This document shows positions 40,575 to 50,160 of a DNA stretch of 64,000 nt, one piece after another. This DNA is from Rhodococcus sp. 14-2470-1b (GTDB lineage: Bacteria > Actinomycetota > Actinomycetes > Mycobacteriales > Mycobacteriaceae). The position numbers were made by a program, and so were the translations under genes. The stretch spans positions 18,765-82,764 of the forward strand of contig NZ_NPFY01000003.1 in assembly GCF_002259415.1 (NCBI RefSeq). Direction: 5' to 3'. The notes under the pieces were generated by a model. The model was not told the origin of the DNA. It did no database searches and was given only the letters and a program-made list of their open reading frames with translations. Each line of letters opens with the position of its first letter. Position 1 is the stretch's first letter.

Positions 40575-41609
40575 ATGTCCTCTTCCCCGTCGCAACCGTT
40601 CTCTGTACCGTTGTCGATCCTCGATCTGGCACACATAGGTCCAGGTGAAAGCGTCAGGGACAGTTTCGATGCGAGCGTCGAACTCGCCCGACACGCGGAG
40701 AAGTGGGGTTACCGGCGAATCTGGTACGCCGAGCACCACAACATGAGCACCATCGCGTCGTCGGCGACGAGTGTGCTGATCGGTCACGTCGCCGCCAACA
40801 CATCCACCATCCGGCTCGGATCGGGCGGAGTGATGTTGCCCAACCACGCACCGCTGACGATCGCCGAGCAGTTCGGCACCCTGGCCACGCTGCACCCGGG
40901 ACGCATCGATCTGGGTCTCGGCCGAGCACCGGGTAGCGACCAGCAGACAATGCGCGCGATGCGCCGAGACCCGTCGTCGGCGGACCGATTCCCGCAGGAA
41001 GTTCAGGAACTTCAGGGGTTCCTCTCCGACAATTCCCTCGTGCCGGGCGTGGTGGCCACGCCAGGCGCAGGCACGGGAGTGCCGCTGTACATTCTGGGGT
41101 CGTCGTTGTTCGGCGCGCAGCTCGCGGCCGCCCTCGGTCTTCCGTTCGCTTTCGCATCGCACTTCGCACCCGATGCGCTCGAGCAGGCCGTATCGATCTA
41201 TCGCCGTGAGTTCCGCCCGTCGGACCAGCTGGACGCCCCCTATGTCATCGCGGGTGTGAACGTGATCGCGGCCGACACCGAAGCCGATGCGCAGCAACAG
41301 TTCCTCGCCACCAAACGCAGTAGGGTCAGCTTGCTGCTCGGCCGTGGGCGAACCTTCACCGACGAGGAAGCGGACATGCTTCTCGACGCGCCGCAGGGCC
41401 GACAGATCATGCAGATGACCAAGTATTCGGCGGTGGGAACACCGGCAACGGTCCGGGATTACCTCGATCGGTTCGTGCGCCACGCCGACGCCGACGAGTT
41501 GATCGTGGCGTCCGGAGTCGTCGACCGGGCATCGTGGCTGCGGTCCTACGAACTCCTCGCCGAAGCGACCGGTCTGCGGAGTGAGGAACACGCAACCAGC
41601 GCAGTCTGA
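40575..41609 (+). CDS. LLM-class flavin-dependent oxidoreductase inserted in ESX-4
   Basis: The 344-residue protein is a luciferase-like monooxygenase (MsnO8 type): [44 protein letters not shown], with [25 protein letters not shown] near 114-138. Substrate unknown. It lies between eccC (minus) and eccD (plus); in the remembered M. tuberculosis order these two are adjacent. I chose ATG 40575, the better match to the family start, over 40509. Whether it serves secretion or just lies there cannot be told. Confidence 0.88.
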   Translation: MSSSPSQPFSVPLSILDLAHIGPGESVRDSFDASVELARHAEKWGYRRIWYAEHHNMSTIASSATSVLIGHVAANTSTIRLGSGGVMLPNHAPLTIAEQFGTLATLHPGRIDLGLGRAPGSDQQTMRAMRRDPSSADRFPQEVQELQGFLSDNSLVPGVVATPGAGTGVPLYILGSSLFGAQLAAALGLPFAFASHFAPDALEQAVSIYRREFRPSDQLDAPYVIAGVNVIAADTEADAQQQFLATKRSRVSLLLGRGRTFTDEEADMLLDAPQGRQIMQMTKYSAVGTPATVRDYLDRFVRHADADELIVASGVVDRASWLRSYELLAEATGLRSEEHATSAV

Positions 41610-41734
41610 TCGAACCGTCCTGCATATCGCCCGCAGGCACCGGTTCCGAGTATCGTGGGCCACGCTGGTTGCCAGGGGGGCACGAGCGGAGTGACTGTGC
41701 GCGACGGGGGAACATCAGTGACGAGGGACGAGCA

Positions 41735-43282
41735 GTGACGGGGGATGTTTCGCAGGCCGTGAACGGACACGGTGCGCGGTTGCAGCCGAACTCGGTGGAA
41801 CCGAGCACCAGGAACGACACGCGGGGTCGAGGCGCTGCAGCGCCGCTCGATCTGTGTCGATTGACCGTGCTCGCCAAGTCCGCACAGGTGGACATGGCTC
41901 TACCCACCGACGTGCCGATCTCGTTGTTGATTCCGGGCATCGTCGACATCGTCGATTCGCGTGCGTCAGCCGGCAACGACAGGCACGGCCGGGACTGGGT
42001 GCTGTCCAAAGTCGGGATGCCGCCGATCTCGGGCACTGCAACCCTCAACGAGGCGTCCGTCCGCGACGGCGAACTACTGGTTCTCGGTACCGCCGACGCC
42101 CCGGCGCTGCCGCCCCTGCACGACGATCTGATGTTCGCGGTGGCGTCCGTCGACAGCACGGGGGGTGGCTCGAGGGACGGCCTGTGGACAGCCGCCACCG
42201 CGCGGCGAGTGGGTTTCGTGACAAGTGCATCGGCGGTGTTGCTCGCCTGCATCGCCGCGATGCTTCCACTGCTGCAACTCGGCGGCCGCGTCGACGCCGG
42301 TCAGGTCGACGCCCGAAGCGTCACTGCAGCCGTGGCCGCGGCGACGGCTGCCGTGCTGATGATCGTTGCGGGAACCGTCGTCGGGAGATTCTATCGGGGC
42401 GACAGCACCGGTGTTTTTCTGTCCGCATGCGCGCTTCCACTTATGTTCGTGGCCGGATCTCGTTTCGTTCCCGGAGAATTCGGGGCACCGCACCTGGTGC
42501 TCGGCGGGGCTCTCGTCGGCGCCTCCGCCGTTCTTGCACTGCGTATCGGCGGCCATGGGTCCGCAGTGTTCACCGCGGCGAGTGCCGCGGCAGTCACCGT
42601 GTGTGCAGGCGCAACGGTGTCGATGTTCACCGATCTTCCGGTGAGCACCATCGGAGCGGGGACCACCGTCGTTGCGTTGGCCGGCTTGGCGGCCGCACCT
42701 CGTGTGTCGATGATGCAGGCAGGACTTCCACTACCGCCTGTACCGACGGCAGGTGCTCCGCTCGACGACGCAGGCGACGAAGACCCCACCAGTGCGGCCG
42801 AACTCGCCGATCGGGCGCGGCGAGCCCGTAGTCACCTGACCGGTCTCGTGTGTGCCGGCGGCGCGGCGGCCACGGGTGGCGCACTTCTGGCTGCGCTCGG
42901 ATCGAGCGACGCCATCTATCGGCCGGGCGTGTCCCTTGCACTCGCGACGGCCTTGCTCCTGTTGTTGCGCGGGCGAACCTTCGCGCAGGTGAACCATGCG
43001 CTCCCTCTCGTCCTCGGCGGTGCTTCGATCCTTCTGGCCTTGGTTGCGGCCGTCGTGTTCACGCCGGCCGTGTCCGATTCGGACACGATTCAGCTGGCAG
43101 CCTTCGTCGCATGCGTCGCTGTGGCGCTCGTAGCGCTGTTCTTCGGTTCATCGGTGCCCACCAGGGAGTACTCCCCCGTCCTTCGGCGCACTGCAGAGCT
43201 GGTCGAGTACGCGGTGATCGCCACCGTGATCCCACTCGCGTGCTGGGTGTGTGGCCTGTACACGGCCATGCGCGCGCTGTGA
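41735..43282 (+). CDS. eccD4: ESX-4 membrane channel protein EccD
   Basis: EccD makes up most of the type VII inner-membrane pore. The 515-residue protein has an N-terminal ubiquitin-like domain (about 40-130, LCRLTVLAKSAQVDMALPTDVPISLLIPGIVDIV), then roughly eleven membrane spans from about 155 to the end. I chose GTG 41735 behind GAGGGACGAGCA. The stop overlaps the mycP start as GTGA. Confidence 0.93.
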   Translation: MTGDVSQAVNGHGARLQPNSVEPSTRNDTRGRGAAAPLDLCRLTVLAKSAQVDMALPTDVPISLLIPGIVDIVDSRASAGNDRHGRDWVLSKVGMPPISGTATLNEASVRDGELLVLGTADAPALPPLHDDLMFAVASVDSTGGGSRDGLWTAATARRVGFVTSASAVLLACIAAMLPLLQLGGRVDAGQVDARSVTAAVAAATAAVLMIVAGTVVGRFYRGDSTGVFLSACALPLMFVAGSRFVPGEFGAPHLVLGGALVGASAVLALRIGGHGSAVFTAASAAAVTVCAGATVSMFTDLPVSTIGAGTTVVALAGLAAAPRVSMMQAGLPLPPVPTAGAPLDDAGDEDPTSAAELADRARRARSHLTGLVCAGGAAATGGALLAALGSSDAIYRPGVSLALATALLLLLRGRTFAQVNHALPLVLGGASILLALVAAVVFTPAVSDSDTIQLAAFVACVAVALVALFFGSSVPTREYSPVLRRTAELVEYAVIATVIPLACWVCGLYTAMRAL

Positions 43283-44736
43283 CGGTCCGATCGAGTCGGC
43301 GCGCCCAGGCACGAACACTGGCGGTGCCGATTGCTGCCGCGGTGATGGCGGCGACCATCGGAGCCGGTGTCGCGAGCGCGGACCGACCCGTCGTCGATCC
43401 GGGACTGCTGCCCGAACCGGGGCCTGCCGCCCCGCTCGATCCTACCGAGCAACGAAACGCTTGTGTACCGGTCTCCGAAATTGCCGACGGCAGTGCGATT
43501 CCCGCGGAACTGCAGGCACTGGACTTCGGGTCCGTGTGGCCGATTACCCGAGGCGCCGGGCAGGTCGTCGCCGTCATCGACACGGGCGTCTCACCGCACC
43601 CGAGACTGCCGGGACTGCGGCCGGGAGGCGACTACGTCCACAGGGGCGACGGACTGTCCGATTGCGACGCCCACGGAACTCTCGTTGCTGGTCTGATCGC
43701 CGCGTCTCAGGTGGAGGGCAGCGGCTTCGCCGGTGGCGCTCCGGAAGCTCAGATACTGTCGATCCGCCAGTCGAGCAACGCCTTTCGCGTCGTCCGGGAA
43801 GGCGGTGAGCCCGACACCGAGGATCCCGCTGCCGCGAACGCATCGGGCTACGGCAATGTGATGACGATGGCGATGGCCGTACGCACTGCCGCGGACCTCG
43901 GCGCGACCGTCATCAACATCTCCGAGGTCGCGTGCGTACCGGGCGGTACAGGTCCCGTCGACGGCCCCTTGGGCGCCGCGATCGAGTACGCCGTCACTGT
44001 CAAGGACGTCGTTGTGGTCGCTGCCGCAGGCAACACCGGAGGCGGCGGGTCCGCGTGCGCCACGCAGAACCCCCTTCCCGACCCGACCGATCCGTTCGCC
44101 GATCAATGGGATCGCGTCGCCACCGTCGCGACACCGGCATGGTTCGACGATCAGGTTCTCACCGTCGGGTCGGTGAACCCCGATGGATCACCGGCAGCGT
44201 TCACCCTCGCGGGCCCGTGGGTCGACGTCGCGGCCCCGGGCACGGCGATGACGTCTCTGTCGCCGACGGGGACAGGACTCGCCGGCGGCACCATCGACAA
44301 TCAGGGTGGTGTGACTCCGATCCAAGGGACGAGTTTCTCGGCTCCCCTGGTCGCCGCGGTTGCCGCATTGATCAGGGCGCACCGGCCCGACCTTCGGGCC
44401 GCCCAGGTGATCGAACGCATCGAGGCGACAGCGCACGCACCCGCCGAGGGCTGGAATCCTCTCGTCGGTCACGGCGTCGTCGATCCGCTGGCCGCGGTTA
44501 CCGGACAGGTACGCACCGACTCTGCGCAATTCCCTGCCTCGCCGGTCGACATCGCCGCGCCACTCGTGCCGGAGCCGCCCGACACCCGGCCGCGGACGGT
44601 GGCTCTGACCGGCGCGGCGGCGGTCGGTGTCGTCCTCGTTCTGGGTCTCGGATTGTCACTGCCTCTGCGGCGCCGAGTCCTCCCTCATTCGGACGGAAGC
44701 AGGGCTGCGTCCGGATCTGGTCCGACACCGTCGTGA
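43279..44736 (+). CDS. mycP4: ESX-4 mycosin protease MycP
   Basis: Mycosins are membrane-anchored subtilisin-type serine proteases needed for type VII secretion. The 485-residue protein has a signal-like N-terminus (residues 1-34), the catalytic triad Asp101 (VIDTG), His132 (DAHGT) and Ser352 (GTSFSAP), and a C-terminal membrane anchor at about 445-465. The triad is complete. Translation couples to eccD. The 3' end overlaps the convergent eccB by 52 bp. Confidence 0.96.
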   Translation: MTVRSSRRAQARTLAVPIAAAVMAATIGAGVASADRPVVDPGLLPEPGPAAPLDPTEQRNACVPVSEIADGSAIPAELQALDFGSVWPITRGAGQVVAVIDTGVSPHPRLPGLRPGGDYVHRGDGLSDCDAHGTLVAGLIAASQVEGSGFAGGAPEAQILSIRQSSNAFRVVREGGEPDTEDPAAANASGYGNVMTMAMAVRTAADLGATVINISEVACVPGGTGPVDGPLGAAIEYAVTVKDVVVVAAAGNTGGGGSACATQNPLPDPTDPFADQWDRVATVATPAWFDDQVLTVGSVNPDGSPAAFTLAGPWVDVAAPGTAMTSLSPTGTGLAGGTIDNQGGVTPIQGTSFSAPLVAAVAALIRAHRPDLRAAQVIERIEATAHAPAEGWNPLVGHGVVDPLAAVTGQVRTDSAQFPASPVDIAAPLVPEPPDTRPRTVALTGAAAVGVVLVLGLGLSLPLRRRVLPHSDGSRAASGSGPTPS

Positions 44737-46136
44737 GCGGTCAAGGCTGCGTCTCGACTCAAAGCCGGCCCCACGCCGAGCAATTCGACTATCTGCCAGG
44801 GTGCGGACGCAGCCGCTCCGAAGCCCAGTGCCTTCGCCGCGTCCGCATCCGCGACCCCGTACCGCACGCCGGTGTCGGCCACGAAGAAGTATCCGTCTCG
44901 TCGCACGCTCGTCGGCGAGATCCCCGTGGTCTGCACGAAACCTCCGCTACCCGGCTGCACGAACACTTCGTCGGCCGCAGGTCCCCCACCGTCGGCCTGC
45001 GCCAACGCAACGGGTCGAGCAGAGTCCGGCAGCGGAAGCACTCTGCCCGAGGAGAATTCGAGACGTGCGGTGGGGCCGCCGTCGGGCGCGTCCTGTGGGA
45101 GCCAGGCCACGCAGCCCACCGGCTCGGACTCTCGGTCGACGATCGACGGACGGGACCGCGGAAAAGTCTTCACCGCGAGCGAGTCGGCCGACGGTGCATC
45201 GCTGAGTGCGTCGGGAGTCAACGAGTCGATCTCCGGACTCCCCTGCGAGTCGGCGAACGTGATCAGCTGCGCGGTGGCAACGCTGACCTCCTGAATCCCC
45301 TCGGAGAGGACCACGTAGTAACGATCCTCGGTGTCGACCACTTTCACCACCGAGCCGACGGTCTTCCCCGCAAGCGAGTAGGCGGGTAACTCGCCCGCCC
45401 GCGGAATCAGCGGCGGTGCGATCGGAGGAACCACGGGCACGGTGTTGGCCAGTGCCTCGCTGACTCCGGATGGCATGGTGTTCTCGAGCCCGAGCGCTCG
45501 AACGACCGACCTGTCGTTCAGATCGATCGCGGCGCGTACACCGTCGTAGACGAGAAAGACCCCGTCTCCGGTCTCCCACAGGAAAGCCTGGGTGTCCTGC
45601 AATTGTTCGATGCCGTCACCGCGTCGGGGATCGCCTGCGATCACGGTCGTGCCCGCCACGGACCCCGCCCCGCCAACGGTGTCGCAGACGCTCCACGCGA
45701 CCGACGTACCGTCGACGTCGTACGGCAGCGACGACGGCGCACCGGGTATGCCCACCAACGCCCCTCGCGGCCTGTTCGCGAGCTCGCTGTCCTTGACGAT
45801 CGTCGGATCGTCCGCCTGCCCGACGACGAGGCGTGCCGACGCGAGATTCAGCACGGGATGGAAGGTTTCGTCGACGCGGACGAACATCGCGCCGGATTCC
45901 TTGCCGACGACGATCGCCGAGTCGCCGATCTTGTCCTGGGGCCGCAGCAGAGCGAGCGCTGCGCACCCGGCAAGTCCGATGCACGCGATCACGAGACCGA
46001 CTGCGAGTGCACGGGATTGAGAGCGCATGGGGTCGTGCAGCATTCGCACGTCCCGCCGAACCAATGCGTGTTCCATTCGGCGGACGAGGAATCTGTATCC
46101 GCCGACCTGCCATTTCGTTGTCGGCGTCGCCGCCAC
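44685..46136 (-). CDS. eccB4: ESX-4 membrane protein EccB
   Basis: EccB is a bitopic protein whose large periplasmic domain joins the ESX complex. The 483-residue protein begins MAATPTTKWQVGGYRFLVRRMEHALVRRDVRML, a typical EccB cytosolic tail, then one membrane span at about 43-65 (ALAVGLVIACIGLAGCAALALL). The periplasmic part carries repeats and several cysteines such as WSVCDTVG and PVGCVAWL. The start is GTG 46136. It is transcribed against mycP. Confidence 0.95.
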   Translation of the reverse strand: MAATPTTKWQVGGYRFLVRRMEHALVRRDVRMLHDPMRSQSRALAVGLVIACIGLAGCAALALLRPQDKIGDSAIVVGKESGAMFVRVDETFHPVLNLASARLVVGQADDPTIVKDSELANRPRGALVGIPGAPSSLPYDVDGTSVAWSVCDTVGGAGSVAGTTVIAGDPRRGDGIEQLQDTQAFLWETGDGVFLVYDGVRAAIDLNDRSVVRALGLENTMPSGVSEALANTVPVVPPIAPPLIPRAGELPAYSLAGKTVGSVVKVVDTEDRYYVVLSEGIQEVSVATAQLITFADSQGSPEIDSLTPDALSDAPSADSLAVKTFPRSRPSIVDRESEPVGCVAWLPQDAPDGGPTARLEFSSGRVLPLPDSARPVALAQADGGGPAADEVFVQPGSGGFVQTTGISPTSVRRDGYFFVADTGVRYGVADADAAKALGFGAAASAPWQIVELLGVGPALSRDAALTAHDGVGPDPDAALLPSE

Positions 46137-46345
46137 GGTGCCCCCTACCGTTTCCTCGGACCCGACTCACCCTCGGGTCCGTCCCCGGCGCACACCCTAC
46201 TACCCACCCGGCCACGACCGCCGTCGACGACGGCTAGGGGACGGCGAGCACGAGGTTTCAACATCGTTGCGCACAGCGTAGAGTCGCCGCTGAGCCGCGA
46301 TGGGGGTCCGGCTCGTCACACGGACAGCCTTCGGGGGAGGATTTC

Positions 46346-48025
46346 ATGATGGCCGCGCTACCGGGGCGCCGTCGCCCGACCCCGGCCCGTTCGTCGGTAT
46401 TTCGAGCACCGACCCTGCGTCGAGCTCTGGGAGTCGAAGTATTCGCGGTCCTGATCTGCCTCTCGGCAGTTGTTGCCGAGCTTCCGCCCCTCACCGTCGT
46501 GCTGTGTGCACTGCCGTTCGCGCTGCTTCCGTTCGTCGTCGTGGGCGGACGCCCCCTCCTCGACTGGGGGTTCACGTCGGCTCGATATCTGGCGGGGACC
46601 GTCCCCTCGACAGGCGTCACCACGGAGTACATCGACGGCGACGGAACCGCCGTCGGAGTGCACCGGCGAGGGAGCATGGTCTCGTGTGTGTTGGAACTTC
46701 TCCCGACACCTGGAGCCACCACCAGGCTCGGACGGTCGACCGCCGTGACCGACTCTGCGTTCGACCTCGGCGACCTCACTGAATCGCTTGTCCAACACGA
46801 CATTTCGCTGAGCCGAATCGACATCGTTTCGCACGGGTCGAGAACGGCACCGGGATCACCTGCGACGGACGTGTACGAGAACCTGATCGGCCCGCTCCCC
46901 GCCGTCTCTGCTCGGTCGGTATGGGTCACCGTGACGCTGGACGAGCGGAAGAACCGTGACGCAGTCGACGCTCGTGGCGGCGGCCGCGACGGTGTGGACC
47001 GGACGATCACGATCGCTACCCGGCGGGTTGCGCGGGCGTTGGAGGCCGGTCGCGTACGTACTCGGACGCTCACACGCTCGGAGATTCACGCCGCCACCTC
47101 ACGCATGTGCCGCGGGACGTCGTTCGAATCCCTCACCCAGCGTTGGTCGTTCGCTCCTCTGCCGGGGGTGATCAGGACCGGTTTCGGGATCGATTGCCGA
47201 GGGCTGGACACCGAAACTCTCGAAGATCTGTGGTCGGTGCCCGCGTCCACGTCGACCGTCGTCCTCCGAATGCAGCCGAGTTCGGGTGTCGGCGGGGTGT
47301 TGCTCTCCGGATCCTGCGGATTCGTCACCAGGTCGGCAGTCCCGACGCCGTCCATTCCGCGTCCGGTGTCGATGCGTGGTCGCCAACGGGAAGCCCTGCT
47401 CACGTCACTGCCACTCGCGATCACCGCCCGCGGGTACGCCGATCCCGTCAGATCCATCGACCACGATCACGCAGCACAGCTCCGGTTGCCGACGTCGGGA
47501 TGCGGGCAACTACTCGGTTCGGACGCATCCGGCCACGGAGTCGCGGCGCGGATCCATGGCACGGACATCGGATCGGTTCACGTCGCCGGCGAGCTGTATC
47601 TTGCCCAGCAGCTGGTCTTCAGGGCTGTTGCCACGGGTGCACGAATTCTGATTCGTACCGACCGACCCCACGCGTGGGGTCCGCTCGTCGACTCGCTTGC
47701 AACCCCCGAGCGGTTGAGAATCGACGGAGGCCCGCACCGAACCGGTACACGGGTGGATCTGGTGGTGCACGACTTCTCCGACACGATGAGCACACCGGGT
47801 CAGGTCCGCAACGACGGCGTCACCGTGCTGACACTCACCGAGCAGATTTCACGAACACCGATGCCGGACCCGACGGTGTCCATACACCAGCCGGGCGCAG
47901 CCGGTGATCGCATCCGGGTTCGAACGTCCACGAGCGAGGCGGAACTGGTCCTGGTCACCGTCCCGCAGGAAACCGCGTTCATCGGCCGACCGAGAAGTCT
48001 GCGGCGCTCGAACTCGGCCTACTGA
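46346..48025 (+). CDS. eccE4: ESX-4 membrane protein EccE
   Basis: EccE stabilises the outer rim of the ESX membrane complex. The 559-residue protein has two membrane spans at about 30-72 (LICLSAVVAELPPLTVVLCALPFALLP), a GRPLLDWGFTSARY motif after them and a large soluble domain. EccE is absent from the ESX-4 locus of M. tuberculosis but present in other genera. ATG 46346 lies behind GGGGGAGG; ATG 46349 is equally possible. It diverges from eccB. Confidence 0.9.
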   Translation: MMAALPGRRRPTPARSSVFRAPTLRRALGVEVFAVLICLSAVVAELPPLTVVLCALPFALLPFVVVGGRPLLDWGFTSARYLAGTVPSTGVTTEYIDGDGTAVGVHRRGSMVSCVLELLPTPGATTRLGRSTAVTDSAFDLGDLTESLVQHDISLSRIDIVSHGSRTAPGSPATDVYENLIGPLPAVSARSVWVTVTLDERKNRDAVDARGGGRDGVDRTITIATRRVARALEAGRVRTRTLTRSEIHAATSRMCRGTSFESLTQRWSFAPLPGVIRTGFGIDCRGLDTETLEDLWSVPASTSTVVLRMQPSSGVGGVLLSGSCGFVTRSAVPTPSIPRPVSMRGRQREALLTSLPLAITARGYADPVRSIDHDHAAQLRLPTSGCGQLLGSDASGHGVAARIHGTDIGSVHVAGELYLAQQLVFRAVATGARILIRTDRPHAWGPLVDSLATPERLRIDGGPHRTGTRVDLVVHDFSDTMSTPGQVRNDGVTVLTLTEQISRTPMPDPTVSIHQPGAAGDRIRVRTSTSEAELVLVTVPQETAFIGRPRSLRRSNSAY

Positions 48026-48032
48026 CCGGCTC

Positions 48033-48599
48033 CTAGGAATGCGGATACGGGTCGACAGCGCCTCGAGCCGCTGCAGCCGACGCCCACCACCACAGCTGAT
48101 CGAGCATTCGGTTCGCTGAATCCAACTCCGGTCCGGTCTCAGGAATCCGATTGCCGCCGAAGATCTTTCGCGCACGCGCGAATCCGACACTGTCTCGCAC
48201 CGTCACCATGTGCAGTTCGGTTGCAACCGAACGCAACTGCTCCACCGCTCGCACTCCCCCGGACATGCCACCGTAGGACACGAACCCGATCGGCTTGCCT
48301 CGCCATTCGTATTTCAACGTGTCGAGTGCGGTCTTCACCGACGCGGGATAACCGTGGTTGTATTCGGGCGTCACGACGACGACCGCGGCGGCCGACGAGA
48401 TCGACTCGGCCAGTCTCTCAGCCCCCGCCGACGGCGACAGATCCGGCCGCAGCTCCAATTCCAGCAGATCGAGCAGCGACACGGAGAACTCCGCCCGCTT
48501 CCCGGCCACATCCACGAACCACTGGGCCACCGACGGCCCCAACCGCTGCGGCCTGACGCTCCCGACGATCACCGCGAGTTCGACGCGACCACTGCTCAT
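48033..48599 (-). CDS. NADPH-dependent FMN reductase
   Basis: The 188-residue flavodoxin-like protein has the FMN phosphate loop VGSVRPQRLGPSVAQWF near 12-28, VVTPEYNHGYPASVKTALD near 74-92 and FVSYGGMSGGVRAVEQLR near 106-123. Members reduce quinones, azo dyes or free flavin. It converges on eccE with a 7-bp gap. The electron acceptor is not apparent. Confidence 0.9.
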   Translation of the reverse strand: MSSGRVELAVIVGSVRPQRLGPSVAQWFVDVAGKRAEFSVSLLDLLELELRPDLSPSAGAERLAESISSAAAVVVVTPEYNHGYPASVKTALDTLKYEWRGKPIGFVSYGGMSGGVRAVEQLRSVATELHMVTVRDSVGFARARKIFGGNRIPETGPELDSANRMLDQLWWWASAAAARGAVDPYPHS

Positions 48600-48622
48600 C
48601 GGTCGAGCCTAACGGCGACCGG

Positions 48623-49510
48623 TCAGCAACAGAATCCGGAGGCCGGAATCTCCGGACGGACTTCGCGGGTTGCTGCATTGCGTTCGGCGAGTTCCTCGTC
48701 CCGTGGATAGTCGACACCCACCAAGGAAAGACCGTGTGCCGGAGCGACCGTCACCGCGCTGGACCTCGAGCGGGTCTCGAGCAATGACGCCGTCCACTCC
48801 GGACTTCGTCGTCCCTCCCCCACCGCCTGCAGAGCGCCCACCAAGCTCCTGACCATCGACCAACAGAACGCGTCCGCGCTCACGTAAGCCGTGACGTGGT
48901 CGCCGTCCCGCTGCCAGTCGAACCGTTGAAGCTCACGGACCGTGGTTGCACCCTCGCGGCGCTTGCAGAATGCGGCGAAATCGTGGAGCCCGACGAGCCT
49001 CGCCGACGCGTCGCGCATCGCGTCGAGGTCGATCTCCCGCGGCCACGACACGATCGCTCGACGGGCCAACGGGTCGACTCCGTAGCGTGCCACGCTGAAT
49101 CGGTACTCGTAATGCCGCCGCAGCGCCGAGAAGCGTGCGTCGAAATCCTTGCTGACCGTCGTCAATGCCGTGACACGCACGTCGGTCGGTAGGAACCTGG
49201 CCATTCGTCGTATCAGCCGATCCGGTTCGTCGACGCCACCGACCACGTCGGCGTGCGCGACCTGTCCACGTGCGTGGACGCCCGCATCGGTGCGGCCGGC
49301 GACGGTCAATTCGACGGGCTGACGTAACACTGTCGAGAAGGCTTCCTCGAGAACACCGCACACCGTACGGATCCCTGGCTGACGTGCCCAGCCGGAGAAG
49401 TCGGTTCCGTCGTAGGAGATGTCGAGGCGCAGTCTCTGGGACGCCGAAAAAGCGGACCCGCCGTTCCCGGTGGGAACGACGGGTCCGCTTGCGCTGAACT
49501 CCGAGACCAA
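48623..49510 (-). CDS. truA: tRNA pseudouridine(38-40) synthase TruA
   Basis: TruA isomerises uridines 38, 39 and 40 in tRNA anticodon stems. The 295-residue protein has [20 protein letters not shown] near 27, the catalytic Asp in [16 protein letters not shown], and [14 protein letters not shown] in the middle. The start is uncertain: the only ordinary codon is TTG 49510, 6 bp after the rplQ stop, and its first 20 codons contain a terminator hairpin. A CTG start at the LRLDIS block is the other reading. Confidence 0.9.
   Translation of the reverse strand: MVSEFSASGPVVPTGNGGSAFSASQRLRLDISYDGTDFSGWARQPGIRTVCGVLEEAFSTVLRQPVELTVAGRTDAGVHARGQVAHADVVGGVDEPDRLIRRMARFLPTDVRVTALTTVSKDFDARFSALRRHYEYRFSVARYGVDPLARRAIVSWPREIDLDAMRDASARLVGLHDFAAFCKRREGATTVRELQRFDWQRDGDHVTAYVSADAFCWSMVRSLVGALQAVGEGRRSPEWTASLLETRSRSSAVTVAPAHGLSLVGVDYPRDEELAERNAATREVRPEIPASGFCC
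49447..49489 (-). terminator. Rho-independent terminator of the rplQ operon (inside truA 5' end)
   Basis: An 18-bp stem with one mismatch (49451-49468 with 49472-49489) and a GGT loop is followed on the minus strand by five T residues (opposite 49447-49451). It ends the rpmJ-to-rplQ transcript but overlaps the annotated truA N-terminus. Confidence 0.88.
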
Positions 49511-49516
49511 AGTGGA

Positions 49517-50125
49517 CTAGTCCTTCTTGCCCTGGTCTTCGGTGGACACAGCTTCGGCGTCGGACGCGTCCGACGCATGAGCGTCCTTGTCCTCGATGCC
49601 CTCGACGACGGCCTCGGCGTTCTCGACCTGAGCGTCGGTCGCGTCGGCTTCGACAGCCTCGACGACGTTCTGCTCGTCCGACTCTGCAGCGGCGGGAGCC
49701 TCTGCAGCAGCCGGCGCGGTCTGCGACGCCTTCACGCGACGAGCGCGATCGGCCTCGTTGGACACCGTCTGCTCGTTGACGAGCTCGATGATGGCCATCG
49801 GTGCATTGTCGCCCTTGCGGGGGACGGTCTTGATGATGCGTGTGTAGCCACCGTCGCGATCGGCGAAGAACGGCCCGATCTCGGCGAAGAGCTTGTGCAC
49901 GACATCTTTGTTGTTGATCGTCTTGAGAACCTCACGACGATGAGCGAGATCACCCTTCTTGGCGTGGGTGACAAGCTTCTCGGCGTGCGGACGAAGGCGC
50001 TTGGCCTTCGACTCGGTGGTGGTGATGCGGCCGTGCTCGAAGAGTGCCGTCGCCAGGTTGGCCAGGATGGCCTTCTGGTGCGACGCCGACCCGCCGAGAC
50101 GGCGGCCCTTGGTGGGCTTGGGCAT
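49517..50125 (-). CDS. rplQ: 50S ribosomal protein L17
   Basis: L17 lies near the peptide exit tunnel. The 202-residue protein has the normal L17 fold in the first 120 residues ([29 protein letters not shown]), then an 80-residue acidic, Ala/Glu/Asp-rich tail with no known domain. The tail is longer than the usual L17 (about 120-130 residues). It follows rpoA by 35 bp. Confidence 0.97.
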   Translation of the reverse strand: MPKPTKGRRLGGSASHQKAILANLATALFEHGRITTTESKAKRLRPHAEKLVTHAKKGDLAHRREVLKTINNKDVVHKLFAEIGPFFADRDGGYTRIIKTVPRKGDNAPMAIIELVNEQTVSNEADRARRVKASQTAPAAAEAPAAAESDEQNVVEAVEADATDAQVENAEAVVEGIEDKDAHASDASDAEAVSTEDQGKKD

Positions 50126-50160
50126 GATGAATCTCCTAGTAAGAGCTCAAAGCGAGCTGA

